Part shown: positions 9,098 to 18,211 of the stretch, in pieces
Layout of the letters: every line of letters starts with the position of its first letter
Numbering within the stretch: position 1 is the stretch's first letter
Origin: UBA4416 sp963422675
GTDB taxonomy: Bacteria > Bacteroidota > Bacteroidia > B-17B0 > Aurantibacillaceae
NCBI GenBank assembly: GCA_963422675.2
Contig: CAXVYS010000011.1
Coordinates: 1 to 64,000, forward strand
Length of the DNA: 64,000 bases
Direction of reading: 5' to 3'
Made by a program: the position numbers and the translations under genes
Notes under the pieces: generated by a model
Database searches by the model: none
Told to the model about the DNA's origin: nothing
The model's input: only the letters and a program-made list of their open reading frames with translations

Positions 9098-10132
9098 TTA
9101 AGCACTTCGTTTTTGCTTAAAAACAATATTAAAAAACGCTTTAAAAAAATATTTAGTATCTGTAGTATAAGGGTTTTTTATTTTCTCCTCAAGATACATT
9201 TTCTCCGCCTTTAATACCTCTTCAACGTTGCCCTTCATATTTAAGGAAACATAAGGTGGTATACAGCCCGGTTTTTGAGTGAGTCTCAACGCCATAAGCT
9301 CTTCAGGAATATCTTCCGCATAACGTTCGCTTATAGGCCTCACTCCAACTAATTTCAAATCTCCTTTGATCAGATTGATTAATTGGGGCAATTCATCCAG
9401 CCAATATCTGCGCAATACTTTCCCCCAGGGCGTAAGCCTGAAATCGTTAGCAGGTTTCCCGGTTTCTGAATAACCATTCAATTTTAAAATATAATCCTGT
9501 AAATACTCAGCATACGGATGCATGGTTCGGAATTTGTAAACTCCAATAATTTTTCCATTTTTACCAAGCCGGGGCATTTTATATAAAGGACCATAGCTGG
9601 CATTCATATTAAAATCGGGTTCTTTTATTTTTTTTGAAACGACATACATTAAGCCATTAAAACTTTTATAATCTATAATCTCAAAACCGCAACTGGCTAA
9701 TCTTCCAAAAGCTTCCGCTTTTGATAAAAGACGATTATGACCCTGAGTCAATAAAAAATAAATCTTTTTAACTCCCCATAATTTTGGGCACACACGCATG
9801 AAAATAAATTCCATACCAAAATATAAAGAACTCACCACAGGGATTTTACCAATTGGCTTTCTTGCCCGCCTTGCATTAAATGTTTCCAGGCGACAAATAA
9901 ATAAATGGTCTTTCTCTAATTTTGAATTAACACTCTCAAAAAATTTATTCACGAAACGAATATCGTTTACCCGGCTTAAATTAATTATAGCGTTACACTT
10001 TCTTGTGTGATTTAAAACATTAAATTCATTAGTAGTAGATACCACCAATGTTTCAGGTGACTCCGTACATATATGTTCTGAAATGTAATTGTATGCTGCC
10101 TCACTTGATTTTTGAAGTATCAATTCCTTCAT
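9098..10132 (-). CDS. Sugar transferase with an unusual N-terminal domain
   Basis: A 344-residue protein. Residues about 180-335 match the bacterial sugar-transferase domain (VYKFRTMHPYAEY, WLDELPQLINLIKGDLKLVGVRP, KPGCIPPYV). The first 175 residues contain no clear membrane segments and no Rossmann glycine motif. They end in a pattern (GRLASCGFEIIDYKSFNGL) that reminds me of the last strands of a class I methyltransferase fold, which is an inference. The usual N-terminal membrane anchor of WcaJ/WbaP proteins is absent. It may be a second initiating phosphotransferase, or an accessory acting with the 468-residue enzyme 15 bases downstream. Confidence 0.8.
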   Translation of the reverse strand: MKELILQKSSEAAYNYISEHICTESPETLVVSTTNEFNVLNHTRKCNAIINLSRVNDIRFVNKFFESVNSKLEKDHLFICRLETFNARRARKPIGKIPVVSSLYFGMEFIFMRVCPKLWGVKKIYFLLTQGHNRLLSKAEAFGRLASCGFEIIDYKSFNGLMYVVSKKIKEPDFNMNASYGPLYKMPRLGKNGKIIGVYKFRTMHPYAEYLQDYILKLNGYSETGKPANDFRLTPWGKVLRRYWLDELPQLINLIKGDLKLVGVRPISERYAEDIPEELMALRLTQKPGCIPPYVSLNMKGNVEEVLKAEKMYLEEKIKNPYTTDTKYFFKAFFNIVFKQKRSA

Positions 10133-10136
10133 CCTA

Positions 10137-10364
10137 CTATATACTTTTATTGAGTTTAAAAAAAGGCACGTTTAAACAACCCAAAATAAGGTTATAGGTA
10201 TTGGCCAGTAAATCTCTACGGTTAAATGAATGATAAGTTATGCACTGTTTAATTCCTTCGCCGGATAACACAGCTAATAAGCTTCTGAAGAACCAACCCC
10301 ATAATTTATAGGGCGACGGTGACTTAACCAAAAAATAACTCAAATTACTTTTTAATTGTATCAT
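10137..10364 (-). CDS. Small protein of unknown function in the polysaccharide operon
   Basis: A 75-residue product whose ATG (10364-10362) overlaps the 3' end of the upstream amidotransferase gene by 20 bases. It ends 4 bases before the next sugar transferase. Composition is basic and aromatic with a moderately hydrophobic stretch (FFRSLLAVLSGEG) and a second (NLILGCLNVPFF), so membrane association is possible. I recognise no family. The tight packing on both sides favours a real gene, but it could also be a remnant of a longer protein. Confidence 0.45.
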   Translation of the reverse strand: MIQLKSNLSYFLVKSPSPYKLWGWFFRSLLAVLSGEGIKQCITYHSFNRRDLLANTYNLILGCLNVPFFKLNKSI

Positions 10365-12366
10365 ATAATTTTGGTATATTATTTACAACCTGAACTACTT
10401 CTTTAAAATCCAATCCTATTATTTCGAGATACCACCTCAGGGTTTCATAACGCACTTTATTTTCTTCATTTATTTTTGCTAATGCTTTTTCTCTCGAAAT
10501 CATCCCCTCCCTGATCTGATTACTTCGAAATGTATCATTTTCAGTAAATCCGGCTACCGTGTAATAAATATAATTATAGAAACTAACGGTGCCATCTCCT
10601 ATTCGCCAGGTGGAATTGGTATCAATGGCTTTTTCCCAGTTATATTTATCTCTTATTAATGCTTCCACTTCATTTTCGTCCCATTTATAATAATCAAATA
10701 AATGGAAGTAATCTTTTTTCGGCATCAGGTATCTTACCGCAAATGAGCCTAAGCTGTCAACTATAGATTGATTAATATACCCGGGGCTTTGAATGATATT
10801 TTTACCAACAAAACCAAAAAGCTTTAAATGGTTAGTGGCTTTTAGGGAATAAATTCTTTTTTTATCAAACTGAGGTTTAATTCCGGCAAAACCGGTTTTA
10901 AAATTAGTGTTTTCTAAATTATTTATTCCCCATATATTTAAATCAATTCCGGTTTGTTTCTTTACCCTGTTACAATAATAAAAAAAGTATTTATCGCCTG
11001 CCATGAATAATGGAATCATTCCCAACCTGGGGTTTTTAAGCCAGGCGATCACATTTTTTCTGATATTTTCCCTTTTCCATTTAATATCAGCCGAAACAAC
11101 TATATTTTCTACACCAAGCTTCCCACATACTCTTGCTATGTTTCTCCTTGCCAAATCGGTAACCATACCCCAGTCGTACGTAAAGGCAATTGGATTTAGC
11201 CCTAATTCTTCTTTTACTATGTGAAGGGAATAAGTACTGTCTCTCCCTCCACTAAACGGCACTATACAGTCGGCCTTCCCATCTTTACTTCTATATGGAG
11301 CAACCAGTTTTTTCAGTTCATCAAAGTTTTGAATTTGATTTTGGGTTTTATGATTTTTACAATAATTACATTCACCTGCAATATCAAATTCTATAAATGG
11401 AAACGTTTCGGGCAAGATACATTTAGTACAACGCTTCAACTTATCAATGAAGTCGCTATTATTTTCAAGAATACTATATAATTCATACTCTTTACTCTTA
11501 TCAATAAACTCCATTGGGTCGATAACCACCTCTTTATCAAATCTTCCTTTTAAATTAATGGATTTAATGCTGTACTTATTATGAGTAGATGCATTATAAT
11601 TTCCTTCAACATCTCTCTTTTGTTGAAACTGAATAGTTTCAAAAGAAACTGTATTTAAAATTATTCCTTCACACGCTTTTAACTGAATAATTTTATGATG
11701 AAGTGATAGCTTTGTTGACACTTGTTCTAAAAAGTATTTCTCCGAAGCAAAAATCAAAAAATCGTTTTCTAAAATATAATAAAGAGACCCATTATTTGTG
11801 AAAAGAGCGAGTTCATTCCTTTCAGTAAAAAGCAAAGCACTCGAAACAGTTCCTTCAATTTTGTTCAATGAAATCTGTATTGCTTCGGGTAAAGTTTTTG
11901 TACAAAGCTCCTGGCCGATCATACTTAATAAAACTTCCGTATCAATATCGTATTCCCTTTTAATACCAGGGTTCTCCTTCCATAATGCATCATTATTTAC
12001 AATGATGCCATTATGAATTCCTATAATCGTGTCTTTTACAACCGGTTGGTTATTTTCTTCCTTTAATTGAGAACCATTTGTGACTAATCTTGCATGGCCC
12101 ATAGCCTGAAAAGATTGGCCCTTTGTATATAAAGAAACCGCTTCTTTTAAATATTCGGAATATTCCTTACTTCTAAGTAATTCAGTAACCGGGATATCGC
12201 CTTTAACTAAGCTGAACTCACTTTTAGAGTTGTTTTTAAAGATTATACCCGACGAATCGCTTCCTCTTACAATAGAAACTTCGGCCAGTTTCTTTAATGC
12301 ATTCTTAATAAAAGAAGGCGAACGACCTGAATTTTCTTTAACGATTATGCCAAAAATTCCACACAT
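10345..12366 (-). CDS. Fused class II glutaminase and N-acetyl-sugar amidotransferase (WbpG/PseA-like)
   Basis: A 673-residue two-domain protein. Residues 1-250 form a class II glutamine amidotransferase of GlmS/PurF type: Cys2 nucleophile (MCGIFGI), RGSDSSGI, GHARLVTNG, IHNGIIVNN and DTEVLL. Residues about 310-670 match the N-acetyl sugar amidotransferase family: a four-cysteine motif (CTKC...CNYC, about 313-336) and an ATP-pyrophosphatase loop (FSGGRDSTYS, about 370-378). WbpG and PseA turn an N-acetyl group on a nucleotide sugar into an acetamidino group, using ammonia from separate HisH/HisF-like partners. No hisH or hisF homologue is nearby, so the fused glutaminase probably supplies ammonia in cis. 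It overlaps the WecG-family gene by one base at its start. The substrate is unknown. Confidence 0.85.
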   Translation of the reverse strand: MCGIFGIIVKENSGRSPSFIKNALKKLAEVSIVRGSDSSGIIFKNNSKSEFSLVKGDIPVTELLRSKEYSEYLKEAVSLYTKGQSFQAMGHARLVTNGSQLKEENNQPVVKDTIIGIHNGIIVNNDALWKENPGIKREYDIDTEVLLSMIGQELCTKTLPEAIQISLNKIEGTVSSALLFTERNELALFTNNGSLYYILENDFLIFASEKYFLEQVSTKLSLHHKIIQLKACEGIILNTVSFETIQFQQKRDVEGNYNASTHNKYSIKSINLKGRFDKEVVIDPMEFIDKSKEYELYSILENNSDFIDKLKRCTKCILPETFPFIEFDIAGECNYCKNHKTQNQIQNFDELKKLVAPYRSKDGKADCIVPFSGGRDSTYSLHIVKEELGLNPIAFTYDWGMVTDLARRNIARVCGKLGVENIVVSADIKWKRENIRKNVIAWLKNPRLGMIPLFMAGDKYFFYYCNRVKKQTGIDLNIWGINNLENTNFKTGFAGIKPQFDKKRIYSLKATNHLKLFGFVGKNIIQSPGYINQSIVDSLGSFAVRYLMPKKDYFHLFDYYKWDENEVEALIRDKYNWEKAIDTNSTWRIGDGTVSFYNYIYYTVAGFTENDTFRSNQIREGMISREKALAKINEENKVRYETLRWYLEIIGLDFKEVVQVVNNIPKLYDTIKK

Positions 12367-13154
12367 TATTTATGAAGGTATTTTAGAACAATATTGAAAT
12401 CTTTTTTTCTTAATATAAACCTGTTAAAAAAAGTAATTGGTAATATTCTAAAAAAAATCTCCATGATCATCCATGTATGAAGAAAAAATAATCTTTTTGG
12501 TTCCTGTGCAATTCTAAAGGGAGTTGCTAACCCCATTTTTTTTACCCAATGCGGGCTTTGCTTTGTATATCCGGAGTATACATCTATCATTCCGCCACAA
12601 GGGATTATTATATTTGAACTGAGTTGTGATTTGTATTTATAGACAAACTTTTCTTTTATTGGTGTTGAAATACCTATTAATAGTATATCAGGGTTTTGAT
12701 GTTTAATTCTTGCGACGATCTCCGGCTCTTCCGACTCCTTATAGTAACCATTAATACCCGGTAACATTTTAATATTCGGGTATTTTTTTTGAAGGTTTTC
12801 AACAGCTTTTTTATTTATATTTTCTTTTGCGCCAAATAATAAAACTTTCAACCCTTTTGCATTCGCATATTCGAGTGTATAGTTTGTAATATTAGGAATA
12901 GAAATAACTGTTTTTAATTTAAACCCTGTAAAATAACAATACCAGTTAAATTGTGTACCGTCACAAACTAAAAGATCAAATGAATTTATAATTTCATAAA
13001 GCTCCGGGTGCTTTTTAAACAAGGTAACATAGCCCAGCGAATGCCCGAATAACACTATACTTTCATTACTATTTATTACGGAAGAAAAAAGTTGTTCAAC
13101 CTCATCCAGTTCAAAGCTACTTACTTTTAATCCAAAAACATTTAAGTTTTCCAT
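12366..13154 (-). CDS. WecG/TagA/CpsF-family glycosyltransferase
   Basis: A 262-residue GT26-type enzyme. Family features are the N-terminal VCDGTQFNWY region (about 62-71), VLLFGAKENINKKAVENL, the ILLIGISTPIKEKFV segment (family form usually G.G.PkQE), GGMIDVYSGY and the C-terminal PHWVKKMGLATPFRIAQEPKR. Members transfer ManNAc, ManNAcA or related sugars to a lipid-linked acceptor as the second step of repeat-unit assembly. It overlaps both neighbours by one base, so it is firmly within the operon. Donor specificity is not deducible. Confidence 0.88.
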   Translation of the reverse strand: MENLNVFGLKVSSFELDEVEQLFSSVINSNESIVLFGHSLGYVTLFKKHPELYEIINSFDLLVCDGTQFNWYCYFTGFKLKTVISIPNITNYTLEYANAKGLKVLLFGAKENINKKAVENLQKKYPNIKMLPGINGYYKESEEPEIVARIKHQNPDILLIGISTPIKEKFVYKYKSQLSSNIIIPCGGMIDVYSGYTKQSPHWVKKMGLATPFRIAQEPKRLFFLHTWMIMEIFFRILPITFFNRFILRKKDFNIVLKYLHK

Positions 13155-14287
13155 TATTTAATACCGTTCCAAAGATTACTTAATTTAGCATTCCCCATAA
13201 TTAATTTTAATACTCTCCACGATGTATTATCAATATCATAATCGTTCGCGATTTTCGCATATCCTTTAGTTACTTCAAATTCATTTACTACCATTCGAAT
13301 ACTATCTGACACAACCTGTGGATCAAAACCTGATAAAATAATAGTTCCCACATCCTGTGCCTCAGGGCGTTCCATAGATTGACGCAAGGAAATGGCAGGG
13401 AAATTTAATATTGAAGATTCTTCACTGATGGTACCAGAATCGGAAACAGTACATAAGGCATTCATTTGAAGATTAACATAATCTAAAAAGCCAAATGGCT
13501 TCATGAAATTTACCAACCCATCCATTTTTATATCTGTAATTTCTTCCAGTCGTTTTCTCGTCCTCGGATGTGTAGACACAATAACCGGCATTTTATATTC
13601 TTCTGCAAGCTTATTTAAAACGATCATAATCTTCCGAAGGTTTTCCGGATTATCTACATTCTCTTCGCGATGGGTAGAAACAACAAAATAATTTTTCGCT
13701 TTTAATTTCAATGTTTCCAGAGCGTGTGATGCCCTGATCTCAGGCATATAGTAATTCAGAACTTCTTTCATAGGACTACCTGTTAAGTAAATTCTCCTGT
13801 GAGGTAAACCTTCCGCTATTAAATGCCGACGGGCGTGCTCTGTATAAACTAAATTAAAATCAGCGATATGATCAATTATTCTTCGGTTAGTTTCTTCGGG
13901 TACATTAAAATCAAAACATCTGTTACCTGCTTCCATATGAAAAACAGGAATATGCATCCGTTTAGCAATATAGGCAGCCAGGCAAGAATTCGTATCTCCT
14001 AAAACTATAAAGGCATCAGGTTTTTCAAGCTTTAAAACCTCTTCCGTTTTTCTCATAATATCCCCAACGGAAGCACCTAAAGACGATGTATCTACGTTAA
14101 GAAAATGATCCGGTTTACGAAGCTCCAATTCATCAAAGAAAACCTGGTTCAATTCATAATCATAATTTTGCCCTGTATGTACTATAATATGATGAAGATG
14201 CTCATCCAACAATGACATTACACGAGATAAGCGAATTATTTCCGGACGTGTGCCAACTACAGTAATTACTTTCAATTTTGCTTTCAT
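13154..14287 (-). CDS. wbjD: UDP-GlcNAc 2-epimerase family, likely WbjD/CapG of UDP-L-FucNAc synthesis
   Basis: A 377-residue full-length enzyme with GTRPEIIRLSRV at residues 11-22, VHTGQNYDYELNQVFF, VLGDTNSCL, HMEAGNRCFDFNVPEE(TNR), STHREENVDNPENL and SDSGTISEES. These are hallmarks of non-hydrolysing UDP-sugar 2-epimerases. Placed directly after wbjB and wbjC homologues, it is best read as the last step, C2 epimerisation to UDP-N-acetyl-L-fucosamine. A general UDP-GlcNAc to UDP-ManNAc epimerase (WecB) is the alternative; the gene context decides for WbjD. Confidence 0.88.
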   Translation of the reverse strand: MKAKLKVITVVGTRPEIIRLSRVMSLLDEHLHHIIVHTGQNYDYELNQVFFDELELRKPDHFLNVDTSSLGASVGDIMRKTEEVLKLEKPDAFIVLGDTNSCLAAYIAKRMHIPVFHMEAGNRCFDFNVPEETNRRIIDHIADFNLVYTEHARRHLIAEGLPHRRIYLTGSPMKEVLNYYMPEIRASHALETLKLKAKNYFVVSTHREENVDNPENLRKIMIVLNKLAEEYKMPVIVSTHPRTRKRLEEITDIKMDGLVNFMKPFGFLDYVNLQMNALCTVSDSGTISEESSILNFPAISLRQSMERPEAQDVGTIILSGFDPQVVSDSIRMVVNEFEVTKGYAKIANDYDIDNTSWRVLKLIMGNAKLSNLWNGIK

Positions 14288-14305
14288 GATTCTTCTTTTA
14301 ATTTT

Positions 14306-15427
14306 TTAAACTGTTACAAAAAAAGTATCCGGGTCGTTCTGATCATAAAATTCGTTGATCCAGAAAATAGTATATAATTCTTCGGTGCCGATATTTTTTA
14401 TATTATGCGTATACCACACCGGCATATCTACAAAGGAAGGGTTTTCTCCGTTTAACTCAAAAGATAAAACCTCTTCTGTTCCTATTTTTCTTAATTCAAT
14501 AAGGGCTTTCCCTTTTATGACTGCAAAACGTTCAGCTTTACGGGTATGAAAATGATTTCCCCGTGTAATGCCCGGAACTGTTGTTGAAAAGGACACCTGC
14601 CCACCACTATTCAACTTTACTGTTTCAACAAACGAACCCCTGGGGTCAGTATTTTTGGTAAGATAAAACGGAAAAAAGGTTTTATGGTTAATATAACAGA
14701 GAAATGTAATAAATAAGTTTTTTTCAAATGCAGAATCAAGATCCGGAAATACTCCTTTTTCAAAATAGTTTTCTTTAAAATTTTGAAGCTTTTGAAGCAA
14801 AGCCGAAACTTTAATGGTTGCGGTATGCTCAACTATTTTGTGTGTAACGATTGAAGCCGTATTCGTGATTGCGGTAATAAATTCTTTTACCAGTTCGGCA
14901 ACATAAATCAATTTTATTTCTCCATCTACATCTATCTTTGGTACTTCGTTATGCGTAAGCTGATGGCAAAAAGTAGCTACTACTGAGTTGTAGTAGGGAT
15001 TGCCAAAGGGGCCAAAAACATTTGGTATAATTAACCCTGTGAACCTTGCTCCATTAGTAGCTGCCCAATCTTCAAACAATAACCTTCCTTCTTTTTTTGA
15101 CTTTCCATATGGGTTATCTCTTTCTTCCTGCGACGATGAAGAAAAGAGTACATGCGGTTTGGAATTGGTTTTTTCCATTGCCGTAATTAACTTTTTAACC
15201 AAGCTTATATTTGTATTATAAATTACGGTTGCATCATTGTGACGGTTCATTGCTGCGAGGTGAATGATGACATCACACCCAGATACAAAATTTTGGAGTT
15301 TTACCTCGTCTTCAAAAAATTCTTTCTCAAAAGGAACACTTATATATTGATCTGTTAATAAACCAATGGTATTATACAGATGATAACCCATAAACCCTTT
15401 TTGTCCTGTAATTCCAATCTTTATCAT
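14306..15427 (-). CDS. wbjC: Bifunctional UDP-sugar epimerase/reductase WbjC/CapF (UDP-L-FucNAc synthesis)
   Basis: A 373-residue protein with the CapF architecture. An N-terminal NAD(P)-binding SDR domain (GITGQKGFMGYHL, residues 4-16; YGKSKKEGRLL, about 107) leads to a C-terminal cupin from about residue 260 (DPRGSFVETVK, GNHFHTRKAERFAVIKGKA, WYTHNIKNIG). In the known pathway the cupin epimerises C3 of the 4-keto intermediate and the SDR domain reduces C4 to give UDP-2-acetamido-2,6-dideoxy-L-talose. Full length matches S. aureus CapF (about 370). It lies between the cupin epimerase gene and wbjD. Confidence 0.9.
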   Translation of the reverse strand: MIKIGITGQKGFMGYHLYNTIGLLTDQYISVPFEKEFFEDEVKLQNFVSGCDVIIHLAAMNRHNDATVIYNTNISLVKKLITAMEKTNSKPHVLFSSSSQEERDNPYGKSKKEGRLLFEDWAATNGARFTGLIIPNVFGPFGNPYYNSVVATFCHQLTHNEVPKIDVDGEIKLIYVAELVKEFITAITNTASIVTHKIVEHTATIKVSALLQKLQNFKENYFEKGVFPDLDSAFEKNLFITFLCYINHKTFFPFYLTKNTDPRGSFVETVKLNSGGQVSFSTTVPGITRGNHFHTRKAERFAVIKGKALIELRKIGTEEVLSFELNGENPSFVDMPVWYTHNIKNIGTEELYTIFWINEFYDQNDPDTFFVTV

Positions 15428-15442
15428 AGTAATTTTAATATT

Positions 15443-15853
15443 TTATAATGTCCACGTATTCTGGTGGAATCTATACATATCTCCAGTAGACTCTTCTAAG
15501 GTACAGTCAGAGAAAACGATAACGGTTGAGTTTTCTTCTAAAGCTTTGAATCCGTTTGCATATCCTGCATGTATAGTTAACACACAGGGCTCATTTGCCG
15601 AAAGCACCTGTTTTGTTATGATTAAATTCCCCAAAGGAGTTTCCCAGTTATCAGGTTTAACCCAACCAAAAAGAAAAGACCCTTTTGTAACGAAAAAATG
15701 CTTGGTTTCAATTTTATGTCCTTGCCATGCCCTTATAATATTCACATCCGGATGGGTAACTGTATAAAAGCGTTTTGTTTGCTGAAGATTAAATTCATTC
15801 ACAAAACTAAGTGTACCTCTTTCGTCAGTATGTATGTTTCCTTTGGTCAGCAT
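15443..15853 (-). CDS. Cupin sugar-nucleotide epimerase/isomerase-like protein (RmlC/WxcM-like)
   Basis: A 136-residue single-domain cupin. DERGTLSFVNEF at residues 11-22, IIRAWQGHKIETKHFFVTKG (about 40-59) and the IHAGYANGFKAL core at about 102-113 follow the RmlC/WxcM-like pattern. It starts 8 bases after the wbjB stop and precedes wbjC, so it belongs to the deoxy-amino-sugar branch. WbjC already carries its own cupin. This one could be a helper 3,5-epimerase or could serve another sugar made in the locus. Confidence 0.75.
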   Translation of the reverse strand: MLTKGNIHTDERGTLSFVNEFNLQQTKRFYTVTHPDVNIIRAWQGHKIETKHFFVTKGSFLFGWVKPDNWETPLGNLIITKQVLSANEPCVLTIHAGYANGFKALEENSTVIVFSDCTLEESTGDMYRFHQNTWTL

Positions 15854-15861
15854 TTTTATTA

Positions 15862-16869
15862 TTACAATTCAACGTCGTTACGAATCATGTCGAGCTTCAT
15901 TAATAATTGTTTTGTTTCCTCTACATTTAACCGTTTTGTATTATGCGAATGATATTCTTCCATGCTAGACGTATCCTGAAGTCCTTCTGAAAAGAAGCTT
16001 TCATAATTGAGATCTCTTGTATCTGCAGGAATACGATAATAGTTACCCATATCCTCTGCCTTCGTCATATCTTCACGATTTACCAATGTTTCATATAATT
16101 TTTCACCATGACGAGTGCCTATTATTTTAATTTCATTGTTGGCTTTATACAATTCAAGTAAAGCTTTAGCGAGTGTTTCAATAGTTGCCGCGGGTGCTTT
16201 CTGTACAAATATATCTCCCGGCTTTCCATATTCAAATGCATATAATACCAAATCAACTGCATCTTCCAGGCTCATCATAAAACGCGTCATATTTGGATCG
16301 GTTAGTGTGAGAGGCTTCCCTGATTTAATTTGGTCCACAAAAAGAGGAATCACAGAACCTCTTGATGCCATCACGTTTCCGTAACGGGTCCCGCAAAAAA
16401 TGGTTCCTTCCTCAAGGTTACGTGATTTTGCCACCATAACTTTTTCCATTAAAGCTTTAGACATTCCCATGGCGTTAATTGGATATGCCGCTTTATCTGT
16501 ACTAAGTACCACTACATTTTTCACGTGGTACTTTTCGGCTGCTGTCAGTACATTTTCGGCACCTATAATATTTGTTTTAACTGCTTCCATTGGAAAAAAT
16601 TCGCAGGATGGCACTTGTTTTAAAGCAGCAGCGTGAAAAATATAATCTACTCCTTTTACAACATTTTCTACAGCCTGAGCATCTCTTACATCTCCGATAT
16701 AAAACTTGACCTTATCGCTGTTTAAAACCTTACGCATATCGTCCTGTTTTTTTTCATCACGGCTATAGATCCTGATTTCACTAAATGTATCTGTATTTAA
16801 AAATCGTTTAAGCACAGTATAACCAAAGGAACCCGTTCCTCCGGTGATTAAAAGTGTTTTTTTTGTCAT
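15862..16869 (-). CDS. wbjB: UDP-GlcNAc 4,6-dehydratase/5-epimerase WbjB/CapE
   Basis: A 335-residue extended SDR of the FlaA1/CapE family. It has an NAD-binding TGGTGSFGYTVL at residues 8-19, IGDVRDAQAV, HAAALKQVPSCEFFP and STDKAAYPINAMGMSKALME. The catalytic Tyr-x-x-x-Lys is replaced by Met-x-x-x-Lys (MGMSK), as is usual for the inverting CapE/WbjB members. It converts UDP-GlcNAc to the 2-acetamido-2,6-dideoxy-L-arabino-4-hexulose, the first step to UDP-L-FucNAc. With wbjC and wbjD downstream, the full pathway is present. Confidence 0.92.
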   Translation of the reverse strand: MTKKTLLITGGTGSFGYTVLKRFLNTDTFSEIRIYSRDEKKQDDMRKVLNSDKVKFYIGDVRDAQAVENVVKGVDYIFHAAALKQVPSCEFFPMEAVKTNIIGAENVLTAAEKYHVKNVVVLSTDKAAYPINAMGMSKALMEKVMVAKSRNLEEGTIFCGTRYGNVMASRGSVIPLFVDQIKSGKPLTLTDPNMTRFMMSLEDAVDLVLYAFEYGKPGDIFVQKAPAATIETLAKALLELYKANNEIKIIGTRHGEKLYETLVNREDMTKAEDMGNYYRIPADTRDLNYESFFSEGLQDTSSMEEYHSHNTKRLNVEETKQLLMKLDMIRNDVEL

Positions 16870-16873
16870 TATA

Positions 16874-18211
16874 TTAATTCCTTTTTAAATTTATTGTTTT
16901 AAAAAATCTTTCTCTTACTATTTCGGCATTATAATTCGCCTTTGCATACTCAACGGCATTATTAGAAATTTTAGTTCTATATTCTGTATCTTTCACCAAT
17001 TTAGAAATACCATTTTGTAATTTATCAAGGCTTCTTTCACCAATAACAAACGCTAGTTTATGTTTTTCGAAATGCCTAAATAATTCTGACTGATAGGGTG
17101 CGTAAATAAGTATAGGCACACCTGATATTAAATATTCTGAAGCCTTGGTTGGCATAGAAAGCTTAGTAAACTTTGTACTATTTTTAGAAAAATCCAAAGG
17201 AAGAAAAAGTATATCATATTGTACAAGGAGATTTGGTATCCCTTTATGATCAATAGACGGATACACGAAAACATTTGGATATCGTGTTATTTTTTTTACT
17301 AAGAAAATATCCCAATCCGGACTATAAACATCAATTGAAATAGTTAAATCATCCCTTTGAATATTATTGATCGCTATGCATATATCTTCTAAACTTTTAT
17401 AATGTTCTCCTGAAATACGGCCGGTATATAAAATTCTGAAGTTTTTTTTATTGGATGAATTAATATCTACTTTAGTAATCCATTTGTCTAATTCTATAGG
17501 GTTATGAAAAAAATCAAATTGCTTACTGTATCTTAATGCATACTCATTACTCATCCCCTCTGATATAGCTAAATTAATCGATGAGTAATTTACAACACTC
17601 TTCAATTTCTTATCAATTAACCAACTCCAATAATATTTTAATGGCCCTCTTCCAATAGAAACAGGCCAATCGTCCATTATATGAATAGCTAATGGTTTAT
17701 TAAATCTTCTCATGAATTTTTCTATAAATAATAGCAATTCAATACTTCCAAGTTGTGTATATATTATATCAGGATTAAATTTCTCTATCCAGATTTCAAG
17801 ATCCTTAGTACTTGTAATTCTAATTGCTAAAAGATTAATTCCAAGCTTAAAAAAAATATTTTCTAAAATAGTATAATACCATTTTTTCTTAGAGATTATC
17901 GACACGTTATTTGCAGTAGGTACTAATTCTGTTACAGCGCCGCTATTACCTGTTTTAAATACTAAACTAAATGGGAAAAATATTTTGTATTCTTTATTTC
18001 CAAGCCTATATACATTTTTACAATATGTATAATCATTACGTCCTACATTTTTATAATCTGTCGCTAAAGCAATATTTGATTTCGGGAAGTTTTTAAATAA
18101 ATTAGAAATTGTAATACCCCCTCCACTTTTATTATGAAACGGTTGGCCAATAACTAAAATTTTAGGGTAGTCAGAAAATTCTACTTGCTGATTCATATTA
18201 TTCGGAAGCAT
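16874..18211 (-). CDS. Glycosyltransferase (GT4-like)
   Basis: A 445-residue GT-B-type protein. The N-terminal nucleotide-fold start is ILVIGQPFHNKSGGGITISNL, followed by a central VNYSSINLAISEGMSNEY segment. The C-terminal domain has ILYTGRISGEHYKSLED (about 285) and the donor-binding region PTKASEYLISGVPILIYAP, where the glutamate of the usual EX7E pattern falls in ASEYL. It probably adds one sugar of the repeat unit on the cytoplasmic face. The start given overlaps the polymerase gene by 14 bases; Met6 at 18196, one base after that gene's stop, is equally plausible. Confidence 0.8.
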   Translation of the reverse strand: MLPNNMNQQVEFSDYPKILVIGQPFHNKSGGGITISNLFKNFPKSNIALATDYKNVGRNDYTYCKNVYRLGNKEYKIFFPFSLVFKTGNSGAVTELVPTANNVSIISKKKWYYTILENIFFKLGINLLAIRITSTKDLEIWIEKFNPDIIYTQLGSIELLLFIEKFMRRFNKPLAIHIMDDWPVSIGRGPLKYYWSWLIDKKLKSVVNYSSINLAISEGMSNEYALRYSKQFDFFHNPIELDKWITKVDINSSNKKNFRILYTGRISGEHYKSLEDICIAINNIQRDDLTISIDVYSPDWDIFLVKKITRYPNVFVYPSIDHKGIPNLLVQYDILFLPLDFSKNSTKFTKLSMPTKASEYLISGVPILIYAPYQSELFRHFEKHKLAFVIGERSLDKLQNGISKLVKDTEYRTKISNNAVEYAKANYNAEIVRERFFKTINLKRN

